64,000 nt of DNA, from NCBI RefSeq assembly GCF_018734325.1, contig NZ_CP073754.1, forward strand, positions 744,001 through 808,000, read 5' to 3'. The translations under genes were made by a program, and so were the position numbers. The stretch comes from Methylomonas paludis (GTDB lineage Bacteria; Pseudomonadota; Gammaproteobacteria; Methylococcales; Methylomonadaceae). Below the pieces are notes generated by a model. That model had not been told where the DNA came from. It ran no database searches and saw only the letters and a program-made list of their open reading frames with translations. This document shows positions 8,754 through 16,834 of the stretch, in pieces (positions within the stretch are counted from its first letter, which is position 1; each line of letters begins with the position of its first letter).

Positions 8754-9865
8754 CCTCTGTTCTCCTTATCAAATTCAATCTGTTCTGCTATTAAGCCTAT
8801 CCGGTAACTAGTTTTAGGTCGTTTACCTTCAGCCTTGATCAAATACGCACTGGCTGCTGGCCCCAAAGTAGTTTCCAGTGTTTTATTGATACGGGATTTT
8901 CGCTGTTCAAAAAAGCTTTTGCTCATGCCATCTTTCAGGTTGATCAGGGTTCGATCTACCCCGCCTGTTGTGTTGTTCAAGGACAAATATTGCATTAAGT
9001 ATGCTGCGGCGTATTCAGGTTCTGGTGCGCCTTCGCAGGGGCAGGTGGGGGCTGCCTTGCTTTGGTGTTGGCGATTAAGCAACCATAGATAAAATGCCAG
9101 ATCAGCGGGGCTTAGTTTGATGGTTACGCCATGAGCCACCAGGGCATGGGCATGACTGTTCACGCGTAAACTTGCCGGGCCAAGGGCCTGTTGGGCTTTG
9201 GCAACCGAGGCGCTAAAACTGCTTTTGCCGTCCAGCAGGGCGTTATCCAGGCCATGCCGCAGTCGTACGAAGGCAATGTCGGCCAGCATGACTTCGGCGT
9301 TTTGGGTGTCCAGTGGCTTGCGTGTAGGGTCATTTGCATAAATGACTTGCGAGTAGGGGGTAGGGTAGTAAAACTGCGGATGCGATTCGTATTCTGGTGT
9401 AACCAGCACATGACTTAAACGGTCTTGTGGTCGGCCATATAGTGATAATGCGTAACCGGCATAAAAACCCATGGTTTTGCGGCCACCTGCAATCGAAACA
9501 TGCAAAGCAGTATCTGGATTTGCGGTCAGAGTTCTAATCCATTCGGTAATACAATCAGCCATAGCTTGATTATCGGTTTGGCTGCGGATGTCGGTTAAAT
9601 ACTCACCGTTGCTATTTTCCAGAACATGTATGTCGGCAATGCTGAAATTTACCGGCGGTAATTGATAATCGCTGTAGAGCCGCGCCAGCCAGCCATCATT
9701 TAATAAGGTTAATTGGGCGCGTTGAGAACCTTCTGCGGTGGTGAGAATATGAATTTGCTCAGGCAAGGTTGCGCCTTGCTGATAGAGTGCAAACAGGGTT
9801 TCTGTTACCACTTGAGGCGTTAGTCCGGTAACTGCCAGCAGTATGGAATGGGGTTTAGTTGTCAT
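8750..9865 (-). CDS. Csm6-type CARF/ring-nuclease protein (NE0113 family)
   Basis: A 371-residue protein. The first 170 residues are a CARF-like Rossmann domain (ILLAVTGLTPQVVTETLFAL at the start and VSIAGGRKTMGFYAGYALSL around residues 124-143). This combination defines the NE0113/PF09623 family, currently annotated as CRISPR-associated ring nuclease Csm6. Such proteins bind cyclic oligoadenylates and can degrade them. The C-terminal 200 residues are helical and I see no R-x4-6-H HEPN motif there; the last part (about residues 290-365) could be a winged-helix fold. It overlaps cas6 and cas10 by 4 bases on either side, so it is co-translated with them. Ring-nuclease activity is inferred from the family, not visible directly. 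Confidence 0.82.
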   Translation of the reverse strand: MTTKPHSILLAVTGLTPQVVTETLFALYQQGATLPEQIHILTTAEGSQRAQLTLLNDGWLARLYSDYQLPPVNFSIADIHVLENSNGEYLTDIRSQTDNQAMADCITEWIRTLTANPDTALHVSIAGGRKTMGFYAGYALSLYGRPQDRLSHVLVTPEYESHPQFYYPTPYSQVIYANDPTRKPLDTQNAEVMLADIAFVRLRHGLDNALLDGKSSFSASVAKAQQALGPASLRVNSHAHALVAHGVTIKLSPADLAFYLWLLNRQHQSKAAPTCPCEGAPEPEYAAAYLMQYLSLNNTTGGVDRTLINLKDGMSKSFFEQRKSRINKTLETTLGPAASAYLIKAEGKRPKTSYRIGLIAEQIEFDKENRG

Positions 9866-10851
9866 GTTGGCATTATCAGCGATTTTGTTGCCGATTCATG
9901 GGCTGGCAAGCTTGTCGGTTTAATGGTATAGGCACCCATGCCCATCATCGTACCTTTACCAACATGAGTAAATTGCCCCAACCACAGATAGGGCCAAAAT
10001 TCTTCCAGATCATGCAGGTCCAGTTCGACGGTTCCGATTACTCCGCCCATTTGCATCTCCGTTTGCTGGCGTGAGGAATAACGTGTCCAGTCGTACCAGT
10101 TTAAGTTTTGACTGCTGAACTGGACGGTTTTGGCGCGCACAACTAAGCCGGCAAAATCGGTGTCCAGCGGATTGTCGGTATGAAAATAACTGATTAGGGA
10201 AATCCGCCGTAATAGGGCACCAAAAAATGCCGCGAAAGTAAATCCGGCATCTGCCACATTTTTGCTGTTTTGCTGGATTCGAATCGGGCTATTAAAACTA
10301 ATTTCAATCCGATTCGGCATGGCAGGGACATTAGGACTGCTGGCAGGTGATTGCGCTAATAGTTCCCCCCGCTCATAAACCAATTTTTCTTGATCATCTA
10401 GTCCAATCTCGGCAATTCGGACTAGTTTGAATATTTGCCGGTGCCCACCTATTCCATTCATCCCTGCTGTTTGTAAGGCATGAATGATATAAGGAAAATA
10501 GCGTTGCCCATGTCCAAACAATACCGTATCTAGCTGGTAATAGTCATTGATCTTGGTGCTACCCTGCGTTAAACGCAATACCACTGGATGTGGGGTGGCG
10601 TTATATTTGCGCATTTTTTCGGTGTTGGCGGGAGGCGGAGTTTCAAAAATATAGCTGTAAGCACAGGCATTTTTTAACAAACATTGTTGACATGGAGTGT
10701 TGCGCACTACACAAACTGTGCGTTTTAGTGCGTGACCAAATGCGCCTCGCCAAGCTGAGCCTGAATATTCCGGCAGATGAATTTTTTCACCGGTGTCAAA
10801 ATAAAATCGGTAGATTTTTAAGGGAATTGTGGGTTGATTGGTTTTAGCCAT
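9862..10851 (-). CDS. cas6: CRISPR pre-crRNA processing endoribonuclease Cas6
   Basis: A 329-residue protein and the first gene of the operon. It shows the PF10040-type Cas6 pattern: an N-terminal SGSAWRGAFGHALKR segment, a cysteine cluster (CVVRNTPCQQC, then C with five residues between), and a C-terminal glycine-rich loop GKGTMMGMGAY. It would cut repeat RNA to make crRNAs for the Csm complex. I chose ATG at 10851 because a perfect AGGAGG lies 7 bases upstream; the open frame extends to 10917 but through promoter-like DNA. Its stop overlaps the next start by 4 bases. Confidence 0.9.
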   Translation of the reverse strand: MAKTNQPTIPLKIYRFYFDTGEKIHLPEYSGSAWRGAFGHALKRTVCVVRNTPCQQCLLKNACAYSYIFETPPPANTEKMRKYNATPHPVVLRLTQGSTKINDYYQLDTVLFGHGQRYFPYIIHALQTAGMNGIGGHRQIFKLVRIAEIGLDDQEKLVYERGELLAQSPASSPNVPAMPNRIEISFNSPIRIQQNSKNVADAGFTFAAFFGALLRRISLISYFHTDNPLDTDFAGLVVRAKTVQFSSQNLNWYDWTRYSSRQQTEMQMGGVIGTVELDLHDLEEFWPYLWLGQFTHVGKGTMMGMGAYTIKPTSLPAHESATKSLIMPT

Positions 10852-10902
10852 ATAAAACCTCCTTGTTATTATTGTCCAGAATCTAACAGTAAAATTGATT
10901 GC

Positions 10903-10916
10903 TGACAAGCTTGTCA
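10903..10916. promoter_or_regulatory. perfect 14-base palindrome at the cas promoter
   Basis: TGACAAGCTTGTCA is a perfect palindrome. On the minus strand it lies inside TTGACAAGCTTGTCAG, so the -35-like hexamer TTGACA overlaps its edge, 52 bases before the cas6 start. The spacing to a clear -10 is poor. A dimeric repressor or activator bound here would control the whole csm operon. The site itself is certain; its role is inference. Confidence 0.5.
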
Positions 10917-10925
10917 ATAAATGTG

Positions 10926-10953
10926 GATAGGTTATGCGCCAACTAAACCTATC
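10926..10953. promoter_or_regulatory. inverted repeat between cas operon and J-domain gene
   Basis: GATAGGTT and AACCTATC form perfect 8-base arms with 12 bases between them, so the arm centres lie 20 bases apart, about two helical turns. It lies directly upstream of a TATAAT (10961-10966) that would serve the rightward J-domain gene; no good -35 matches that -10. A shared operator for the divergent pair is plausible but unproven. Confidence 0.4.
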
Positions 10954-11003
10954 AAAATGGTATAATCCTAACCATACCCAGACTGCTTTGACATCCCGCC
11001 GTC

Positions 11004-12122
11004 ATGACCTTCGCCAAACAAGCCCCTATTAAAATTAAGCAAGCGGCTGCCAAAACCGCGCAGTCTAAAGCTCAAAAACTGTTCAATACCTTGATTGGTA
11101 AAATTGCCGCGCAAAAAGCCGCCTTGCAGGATTGGCAGGCTTTTATTCCTGATTACAATCGCATCGTTAGCAGCGAGTATGAACAGGTGCGCGATAGTTA
11201 CAATCAAAAACGCCTGGAAATAGTCATGATTCTGGATCAAGCCTATCAGAATAAACTGTTCAAAAAGCTCGACAAACAAAAAATCAGCCATATCGTGGTG
11301 GAAATCACCGCCGATTTACTGGAACATGACGATAATCCTGAGATAAAAGCCCTGCACGATAAATACAGCGATGTTGATTTCGATGAAATGCTACAAGAAT
11401 CCGATGAATTTGCTGCTCAGGTTCTGAAAAACATGGCCCAGGATATGTACGGAGTCGATCTGGGCGATGAGCTGGATGCCTCCTCACCGGAAAAAATCCG
11501 CGAAACCCTGGAAAAACTTCAGGCTGAAGCCGAACAGGGCGGCGCGCACACTGCCAAACCCTCCAAACAGAAAGCCAGGCAAGAACAAGAACAGCAAAAT
11601 CTCAAGCTTTCCATTCGGGATATTTACCGCAAATTAAGTTCCGTTCTCCACCCTGATCGAGAACAGGATGAACAGGAGCGGGAGCGCAAAACCGTGATCA
11701 TGCAGCGTGTCAATGCTGCCTACGCCAAAAAAGATTTACTCGGCCTGCTGGAATTGCAAATAGAGGTAGCACAGATCGATCAGCACCATCTCAACAATAT
11801 CGGTGAAGACAAACTCAAAAGCTTCAATAAAATTCTCAAGCAGCAACTGGCCGAACTGGAGCAGGAAGTTGAGCAAATCAGTGTGCCTTTTAAAATGCAA
11901 TTGCAACTGCCGCCTTATGCCGGTCTGACTCCCCAGCAACTGCTGCAATATCTGCGTCGCGATATTGCCCAACTTCAACGTGATGTGCGGACTTTAACCA
12001 AAGATATTAGCGTGTTCCAAGACCCCAATCATCTAAAAAGATGGTTGAAAACTTATCGTATCCCGGTGCAGCCGGAAATCGACGATTTGTTCATGGATGA
12101 TTTATTTCGGGAAAACTGGTAA
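11004..12122 (+). CDS. J-domain protein with long coiled-coil flanks
   Basis: A 372-residue, highly charged protein. Residues about 200-245 are a J domain with the diagnostic HPD in LSSVLHPDRE, which would stimulate the ATPase of a DnaK-type chaperone. It has no Gly/Phe region, zinc finger or membrane segment, so it is neither DnaJ nor DjlA. The N-terminal 180 residues and the C-terminal 110 are helical and rich in Lys, Glu and Gln. It is transcribed away from the cas operon across a 150-base shared region. TATAAT lies at 10961-10966. The client is unknown, and no CRISPR link can be claimed beyond position. Confidence 0.85.
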   Translation: MTFAKQAPIKIKQAAAKTAQSKAQKLFNTLIGKIAAQKAALQDWQAFIPDYNRIVSSEYEQVRDSYNQKRLEIVMILDQAYQNKLFKKLDKQKISHIVVEITADLLEHDDNPEIKALHDKYSDVDFDEMLQESDEFAAQVLKNMAQDMYGVDLGDELDASSPEKIRETLEKLQAEAEQGGAHTAKPSKQKARQEQEQQNLKLSIRDIYRKLSSVLHPDREQDEQERERKTVIMQRVNAAYAKKDLLGLLELQIEVAQIDQHHLNNIGEDKLKSFNKILKQQLAELEQEVEQISVPFKMQLQLPPYAGLTPQQLLQYLRRDIAQLQRDVRTLTKDISVFQDPNHLKRWLKTYRIPVQPEIDDLFMDDLFRENW

Positions 12123-12203
12123 ATATTTTGTCTATCCTGGAAGTTGTCAGGATGTGGTCTTAGCGGAATCCGCAATTAGCAACCAAACAGTGATTAGGAA
12201 TAC

Positions 12204-12746
12204 TTAGCGGCTACTCTGTGCCAACAAAGCTTGGATACGCGTCAGTCCCAGCTCTCGGCACAAAGCAATATTGCGTTCGGGAATCTGCTCCGGGTTAGGA
12301 TAATTTTGCAAAGCCAGTTCAATGCTGGCTTCGCGAATCAGATGCAGCATTGGGTAAGGCGAACGATTGGTGGCATTAGCGGCATCATCCGGCTCGGCTC
12401 CGCCAAAACAATAGTCAGGATGAAAGCTGGCCAATTGATAAATACCTTCATAGCCCAAATCCACCATTAACTGTTCCGCCAGTGCCGTTACATCCAGAAA
12501 ATCATCAAAATCCCGACAAATCGCACTAAAAATGACTAAAGTCGTTTCGGTTGCCGGTTCTGTATCAAGATGCTGGCACTCTGCTATCAGCTCGGCTAGG
12601 CAATCAGCCACATCAGCGCTGTCCAGCACCCGGTAACGAATCGCATCATGTTCATGCACATGCCGGGCAAACGGACAGATTTCATAAGCAATAATAAAGC
12701 TTGTCAGCCAATGTTGGGTAGCGGTTATGATGTGTTGATGATTCAT
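12204..12746 (-). CDS. DUF1415 family protein
   Basis: A 180-residue soluble protein matching the DUF1415 pattern: an N-terminal helix with YEICPFARHV, then FHPDYCFGG and ATNRSPYPMLHLIRE. The family is widespread in proteobacteria and has no established function. It is divergent from the nuclease gene that starts at 12777, with only 30 bases between the two starts. The cysteine and histidine residues in CPFARH and HPDYCF could bind a metal, but that is speculation. Confidence 0.85.
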   Translation of the reverse strand: MNHQHIITATQHWLTSFIIAYEICPFARHVHEHDAIRYRVLDSADVADCLAELIAECQHLDTEPATETTLVIFSAICRDFDDFLDVTALAEQLMVDLGYEGIYQLASFHPDYCFGGAEPDDAANATNRSPYPMLHLIREASIELALQNYPNPEQIPERNIALCRELGLTRIQALLAQSSR

Positions 12747-12776
12747 GAGTGGAAAGGCTAAGCAATAGGAGGAAAC

Positions 12777-13514
12777 ATGCCGAAAATCATAATCCGCTTA
12801 ATACTGCTGCTGGTGCTGTGGCCCATGTCGGCCCACGCAGCAGCTACCACTTATCAGGTGCAAAAAGTCTATGACGGCGATACCATTCTACTCAACAACG
12901 GTCAGAAAGTCCGTTTCCTGGGTATCAATACCCCGGAAGTGGCCGGCAGAGGCAAGCCGGCCCAGTCCGGCGGCGAACAGGCCAAGCACTGGTTACAACG
13001 GCTGGAACAGCAAACCGTCAGCCTGGAAACCGATGTCGAGGTACAAGATAAATATGGCCGGCAATTAGCCTATGTCTATAGTGCTGATCAGCGCTTTATC
13101 AACTTGGAACTGGTCAAAGCCGGTTTGGCCAGCGTCAGCATCTTTCCACCCAATCTTAAACATACTGCGGCCTTGTTGGCTGCCCAACAAAGTGCCGAAC
13201 AGGCTCGACTCGGCATCTGGGCCGATCCCACTTATGCGCCGTTGGCTTATGGCGATATTAACCCGGATAACAGTCAAGGCTGGAAACGTATCACCGGTCA
13301 GATTACCGTCATCAAGCATAACCATAAAAACACTTACTTACAGTTTTCTCCACAAGTGGCGGTGCAAATTGCCCATCAATATGCTGATTTGTTTCCGGAT
13401 TGGCAAAGCTATCTAGGTAAAACCATAGAAGCGCGGGGCTGGCTGCACAAATCAGGGCATCGTTACACCATACTCCTGCGTCATCCTGGTGAAATCAAAC
13501 TGCTTCAGCCCTGA
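12777..13514 (+). CDS. secreted thermonuclease-like (SNase) protein
   Basis: A 245-residue protein with an N-terminal signal peptide (residues 1-21, ending SAHA). Residues 26-150 are a staphylococcal-nuclease fold: VYDGDTILL, VRFLGINTPE and DKYGRQLAYV hold the acidic metal ligands and the catalytic arginines. It would cut DNA or RNA in the periplasm or outside. About 90 extra C-terminal residues carry an OB-like beta pattern. AGGAGG precedes the ATG, fixing the start. It stands alone as a transcription unit. Confidence 0.88.
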   Translation: MPKIIIRLILLLVLWPMSAHAAATTYQVQKVYDGDTILLNNGQKVRFLGINTPEVAGRGKPAQSGGEQAKHWLQRLEQQTVSLETDVEVQDKYGRQLAYVYSADQRFINLELVKAGLASVSIFPPNLKHTAALLAAQQSAEQARLGIWADPTYAPLAYGDINPDNSQGWKRITGQITVIKHNHKNTYLQFSPQVAVQIAHQYADLFPDWQSYLGKTIEARGWLHKSGHRYTILLRHPGEIKLLQP

Positions 13515-13645
13515 GGTAAGCTAAAATCGCACTATAAAGTCGGCATAGCCAAAATTACGAAATTAGTCGCTTGAGTTTAGCCGCTATCGCTTACAATAAC
13601 CAGCGCATTCACGCTGGTCAAATTTTAATCAACAAAGGTAATAAT

Positions 13646-13729
13646 ATGAATACATTGGAAGATTTATTGCTAATTGACAGGGAAGTGCTTGTCAGATCAT
13701 TCGGCCATCAAGCAGGAGCCCAGGCATGA
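13646..13729 (+). CDS. 27-residue leader peptide coupled to the methyltransferase
   Basis: ATG at 13646, preceded by AAAGG, opens a 27-codon frame (it begins MNTLEDLLLIDREVLVRSFG). Its TGA (13727-13729) overlaps the ATG of the next gene (13726-13728) as ATGA. Such coupling is common for real gene pairs, but the peptide resembles nothing I recognise. It may be a small protein, or only a coupling or leader frame. Conservation in related genomes would decide. Confidence 0.35.
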   Translation: MNTLEDLLLIDREVLVRSFGHQAGAQA

Positions 13730-14340
13730 AACTTAATCTAGGTTGTGGCCCACAGGTAGTGGATGGCTGGTGTAATGTCGATTATTCCCTCGGTGCCCGA
13801 TTATTCAAAATTCCGTTGTTTCGCACCATCAACCAAAAATTCAAACTGTTCAATCTGAATTGGCATCCTGAGATCTATCTGCATGATTTAACCAAACCCT
13901 TTCCTTGGCCGGATGCCAGTGTCGATGTGGTGTACAGTTCGCATACTCTGGAGCATTTATCCAAACAGCAAGGCCGCCGTTTTCTGGCCGAAGCCTATCG
14001 GGTGCTCAAACCCAACGGTATCATCAGAATAGTCGTGCCGGACTTACAGCATGATGTTAACGAATATTTGCAAGGTCACACCAAAGCCGATGATTTTATC
14101 GAAAACCTTGGTGTACTCTATGGATCTGACGGTCAAGGCCTCAAAAAACTGGCCAATACCTATTTTCAGTACCCACATAAATGCATGTACGACAATCCAC
14201 GTCTGGTGGAAATTCTCACCGAACTGGGGTTTAACGCACAAGTACGCCCGGCTTTTGATAGTGATATTCCCGACATCAGTGCAGTGGAACTGGCGGATCG
14301 TACCCCACATTCCGCTATAGTCGAAGGCCGTAAAAACTAG
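13726..14340 (+). CDS. class I SAM-dependent methyltransferase
   Basis: A 204-residue protein. MKLNLGCGPQVVDGWCNVDY is the glycine-rich motif I of SAM methyltransferases followed by the acidic motif; VDVVYSSHTLEHLSKQQ is motif IV and LKPNGIIRIVVPDL is motif VI. This form, with an EHL sequence, is common among methyltransferases near cell-surface polysaccharide genes. Nothing nearby gives the substrate. GGAGCCC lies just before the ATG. Confidence 0.85.
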   Translation: MKLNLGCGPQVVDGWCNVDYSLGARLFKIPLFRTINQKFKLFNLNWHPEIYLHDLTKPFPWPDASVDVVYSSHTLEHLSKQQGRRFLAEAYRVLKPNGIIRIVVPDLQHDVNEYLQGHTKADDFIENLGVLYGSDGQGLKKLANTYFQYPHKCMYDNPRLVEILTELGFNAQVRPAFDSDIPDISAVELADRTPHSAIVEGRKN

Positions 14341-14455
14341 TAGTTGACCCGTTGGGTGGTGACGGATGAGCCTAAATAGGGTGTGCTTCGTTGGGGCACG
14401 GGATAGTATTTTTTGCAGTAAACCCGGTAAAAAATGGTCGGCTGGTTCAGGTAGG

Positions 14456-14493
14456 CTTGGTTCCCCCTTTAGCCAAGGGAGAACCAAGTTTTT
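14456..14493 (+). terminator. intrinsic terminator after the methyltransferase
   Basis: CTTGGTTC and GAACCAAG pair as an 8-base stem, with a further CCCTT/AAGGG pairing inside, followed directly by TTTTT. It sits 116 bases after the methyltransferase stop and before the convergent rpiA. Confidence 0.75.
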
Positions 14494-14524
14494 GGCAGGT
14501 ATTTAACGATGGATTTTGCTGCTC

Positions 14525-15184
14525 TTACAGAGTAATGACTTCGCTGCCTTTACCAATCAACACGATATCCGCGCCGCGCAAAGCAAACAAACCATTGGTC
14601 AGCACGCCAGGAATATTGTTGATGGTTTGTTCCAGTGCCACTGGATCGAGAATGGTCAGATTATGTACGTCCAAAATTTCACAGCCATTGTCGCTGATAA
14701 AATTTTCCCGTAACACTGGCTGGCCGCCCAGTTTTACCAGTTCTCTAGCCACATAGCTACGGGCCAAAGGCAATACTTCCACAGGTAACGGGAATTTGCC
14801 CAACACATCAACTGCTTTGGTTTCGTCTACGATACAAACAAATTTTCTGCTGGCGGAGCCGATGATTTTTTCTCTGGTCAATGCACCGCCGCCGCCTTTC
14901 AGCATTTTTTTATGTGGGGTGACTTCGTCTGCACCATCCACATACACATCCAGATCGCCGGTTTGGTTCAGTTCCAGCACTGGGATGCCGATTTTTTGCA
15001 AATGCTCGGTGGTTTTGATCGAACTGGAAACCGCACCTTCAATTTCGTGTTTGAAATCACTATCGGCCAGCAGATTGATTAAATGTGTCACGGTAGAGCC
15101 GGTGCCCATGCCGATAATAGGCACGTTTTTCAAATATTTGAGGGCAGCTTGAGCGACTTGTTTTTTTAATTCATCTTGAGTCAT
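14525..15184 (-). CDS. rpiA: ribose-5-phosphate isomerase A
   Basis: A 219-residue enzyme of normal RpiA length. It interconverts ribose-5-phosphate and ribulose-5-phosphate in the pentose phosphate pathway; in a methanotroph it would also feed the ribulose monophosphate cycle. Motifs present are GMGTGSTV (phosphate loop), [10 protein letters not shown] (catalytic acidic residues) and [11 protein letters not shown]. The frame stays open to 15241, but ATG at 15184 starts the usual MTQDELKK sequence with AGGA upstream. It is divergent from ilvA. Confidence 0.96.
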   Translation of the reverse strand: MTQDELKKQVAQAALKYLKNVPIIGMGTGSTVTHLINLLADSDFKHEIEGAVSSSIKTTEHLQKIGIPVLELNQTGDLDVYVDGADEVTPHKKMLKGGGGALTREKIIGSASRKFVCIVDETKAVDVLGKFPLPVEVLPLARSYVARELVKLGGQPVLRENFISDNGCEILDVHNLTILDPVALEQTINNIPGVLTNGLFALRGADIVLIGKGSEVITL

Positions 15185-15292
15185 TTTTGGTTGTCCTGAT
15201 GGTTTCTTTATAAAATTCTGATACGGCGATAAACCGGTCATAGTATGGGATAATAACCGATTAAAGCCAATCCCTCAGCAGTTTTTAGGACA

Positions 15293-16828
15293 ATGATACA
15301 CAACTATATAGAAAAAATTTTGCGGGCAAAAGTTTACGATGTGGCCGAAGAAACGCCGCTGGATTTGGCGCCCACACTGTCGGAACGCATAAACAATCAG
15401 GTTTACCTGAAACGCGAAGACCTGCAGCCGGTATTTTCCTTTAAATTGCGCGGGGCTTATAACAAAATCGCTTCATTAAGCCCGGAGCAAACCGCCAATG
15501 GCGTGATTGCCGCCTCAGCCGGCAATCACGCTCAGGGCGTGGCACTGGCTGCTAAAAAACTCGGCATCAAAGCGCTCATCGTCATGCCCAAAACCACCCC
15601 GGAAATTAAAGTCAAATCCGTTAAAGCCAGAGGCGCCAAAATCGTCCTGCATGGTGATTCCTACGACGATGCCTACAGTCATGCCCAGGAACTGGTCGCT
15701 GAAAAAGGCATGACCTTTATTCACCCCTACGATGATCCCGATGTCATTGCCGGGCAGGGCACGGTAGGCATGGAAATTCTCCGCCAGCACAACGGCCCTA
15801 TTCACGCTATTTTTGTGCCGGTGGGTGGTGGTGGTCTGGTGGCCGGCATTGCTGCTTACGTCAAATTTGTCCGCCCGGAGATCAAAATCATCGCCGTAGA
15901 GCCGGATGATGCCGATTGTTTAAACCAGGCCTTAATAGCCGGTCACCGGGTCGTGCTGGAACAGGTCGGCTTGTTCGCCGATGGCGTGGCGGTTAAACAA
16001 ATCGGCGCAGAAACCTTCCGTATTGCCCAGCAATATGTTGATCAGGTAGTAACCGTCAGCACCGACGAAATTTGTGCGGCCATTAAGGATATTTTTGACG
16101 ATACCCGCTCAGTGGCCGAACCTGCCGGTGCTTTGGCCGTAGCCGGCCTGAAAAAATATGCTGAACAGCAGGGGCTGGTTCAGGAAACCCTGGTCGCCAT
16201 CGATAGTGGCGCCAATATTAATTTTGACCGGCTGCGTTATGTGGCGGAACGTACCTCGGTGGGTGAACATCGAGAAATATTGCTGGCGGTGGCCATTCCC
16301 GAACTGCCCGGCAGTTTTTTAAAGTTCTGCAAAATGCTGGGTAAACGCAGCATCACCGAATTTAATTACCGTTATTTCAACCAGCAGATGGCCCAGGTGT
16401 TTGTTGGTATCACCAGTAGTGGGGTGGAGGCCGATCGCTGGCAATTGATAAATCAGCTTAACAGCGAAGGATTCAGTGTCACCGATATGACCATCAGTGA
16501 GTTGGCCAAGGATCACATCCGCTATATGGTCGGCGGCCATGCTCCTTGCGAACTTCAAGAAAGCATTTACAGTCTGCAATTTCCGGAACGGCCTGGTGCT
16601 TTGCTGAAGTTTCTCACCGCTTTGGGCAGTCAATGGAATATCAGCCTGTTTCACTACCGCAATCATGGTGCGGCTTTTGGCAAAGTTTTAATCGGTCTGC
16701 AACTTGGTGCAGAGGTAAAGCTGTTTGAGCAAGCCCTGCACGAACTGGGGCTGGCCTATCATGCCGAAACCGGTAATCCCGCCTATCAGCTGTTTGCCGG
16801 CGGTGGCGAAGTCATCAGTCGCCCCTAG
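15293..16828 (+). CDS. ilvA: biosynthetic threonine ammonia-lyase
   Basis: A 511-residue PLP enzyme that turns threonine into 2-oxobutanoate, the first step of isoleucine synthesis. K51 in FSFKLRGAYN carries PLP, with AASAGNHAQG and the phosphate-binding VGGGGL. The C-terminal 180 residues contain two ACT-like regulatory domains (EHREILLAVAIPELPG and ESIYSLQFPERPGALLKF), the long form that is feedback-inhibited by isoleucine. waaA starts 6 bases after its stop, so the two are probably co-transcribed. Confidence 0.96.
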   Translation: MIHNYIEKILRAKVYDVAEETPLDLAPTLSERINNQVYLKREDLQPVFSFKLRGAYNKIASLSPEQTANGVIAASAGNHAQGVALAAKKLGIKALIVMPKTTPEIKVKSVKARGAKIVLHGDSYDDAYSHAQELVAEKGMTFIHPYDDPDVIAGQGTVGMEILRQHNGPIHAIFVPVGGGGLVAGIAAYVKFVRPEIKIIAVEPDDADCLNQALIAGHRVVLEQVGLFADGVAVKQIGAETFRIAQQYVDQVVTVSTDEICAAIKDIFDDTRSVAEPAGALAVAGLKKYAEQQGLVQETLVAIDSGANINFDRLRYVAERTSVGEHREILLAVAIPELPGSFLKFCKMLGKRSITEFNYRYFNQQMAQVFVGITSSGVEADRWQLINQLNSEGFSVTDMTISELAKDHIRYMVGGHAPCELQESIYSLQFPERPGALLKFLTALGSQWNISLFHYRNHGAAFGKVLIGLQLGAEVKLFEQALHELGLAYHAETGNPAYQLFAGGGEVISRP

Positions 16829-16834
16829 TTCCGC

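Noticed and set aside
10852-10917. Longer form of Cas6
   Set aside because: A perfect AGGAGG just before ATG 10851 and the palindrome/promoter upstream argue for the shorter protein.
1-10990. A CRISPR repeat-spacer array near the csm operon
   Set aside because: No regularly spaced direct repeats are seen in the window on either side of the operon; the array may lie left of position 1 or elsewhere.
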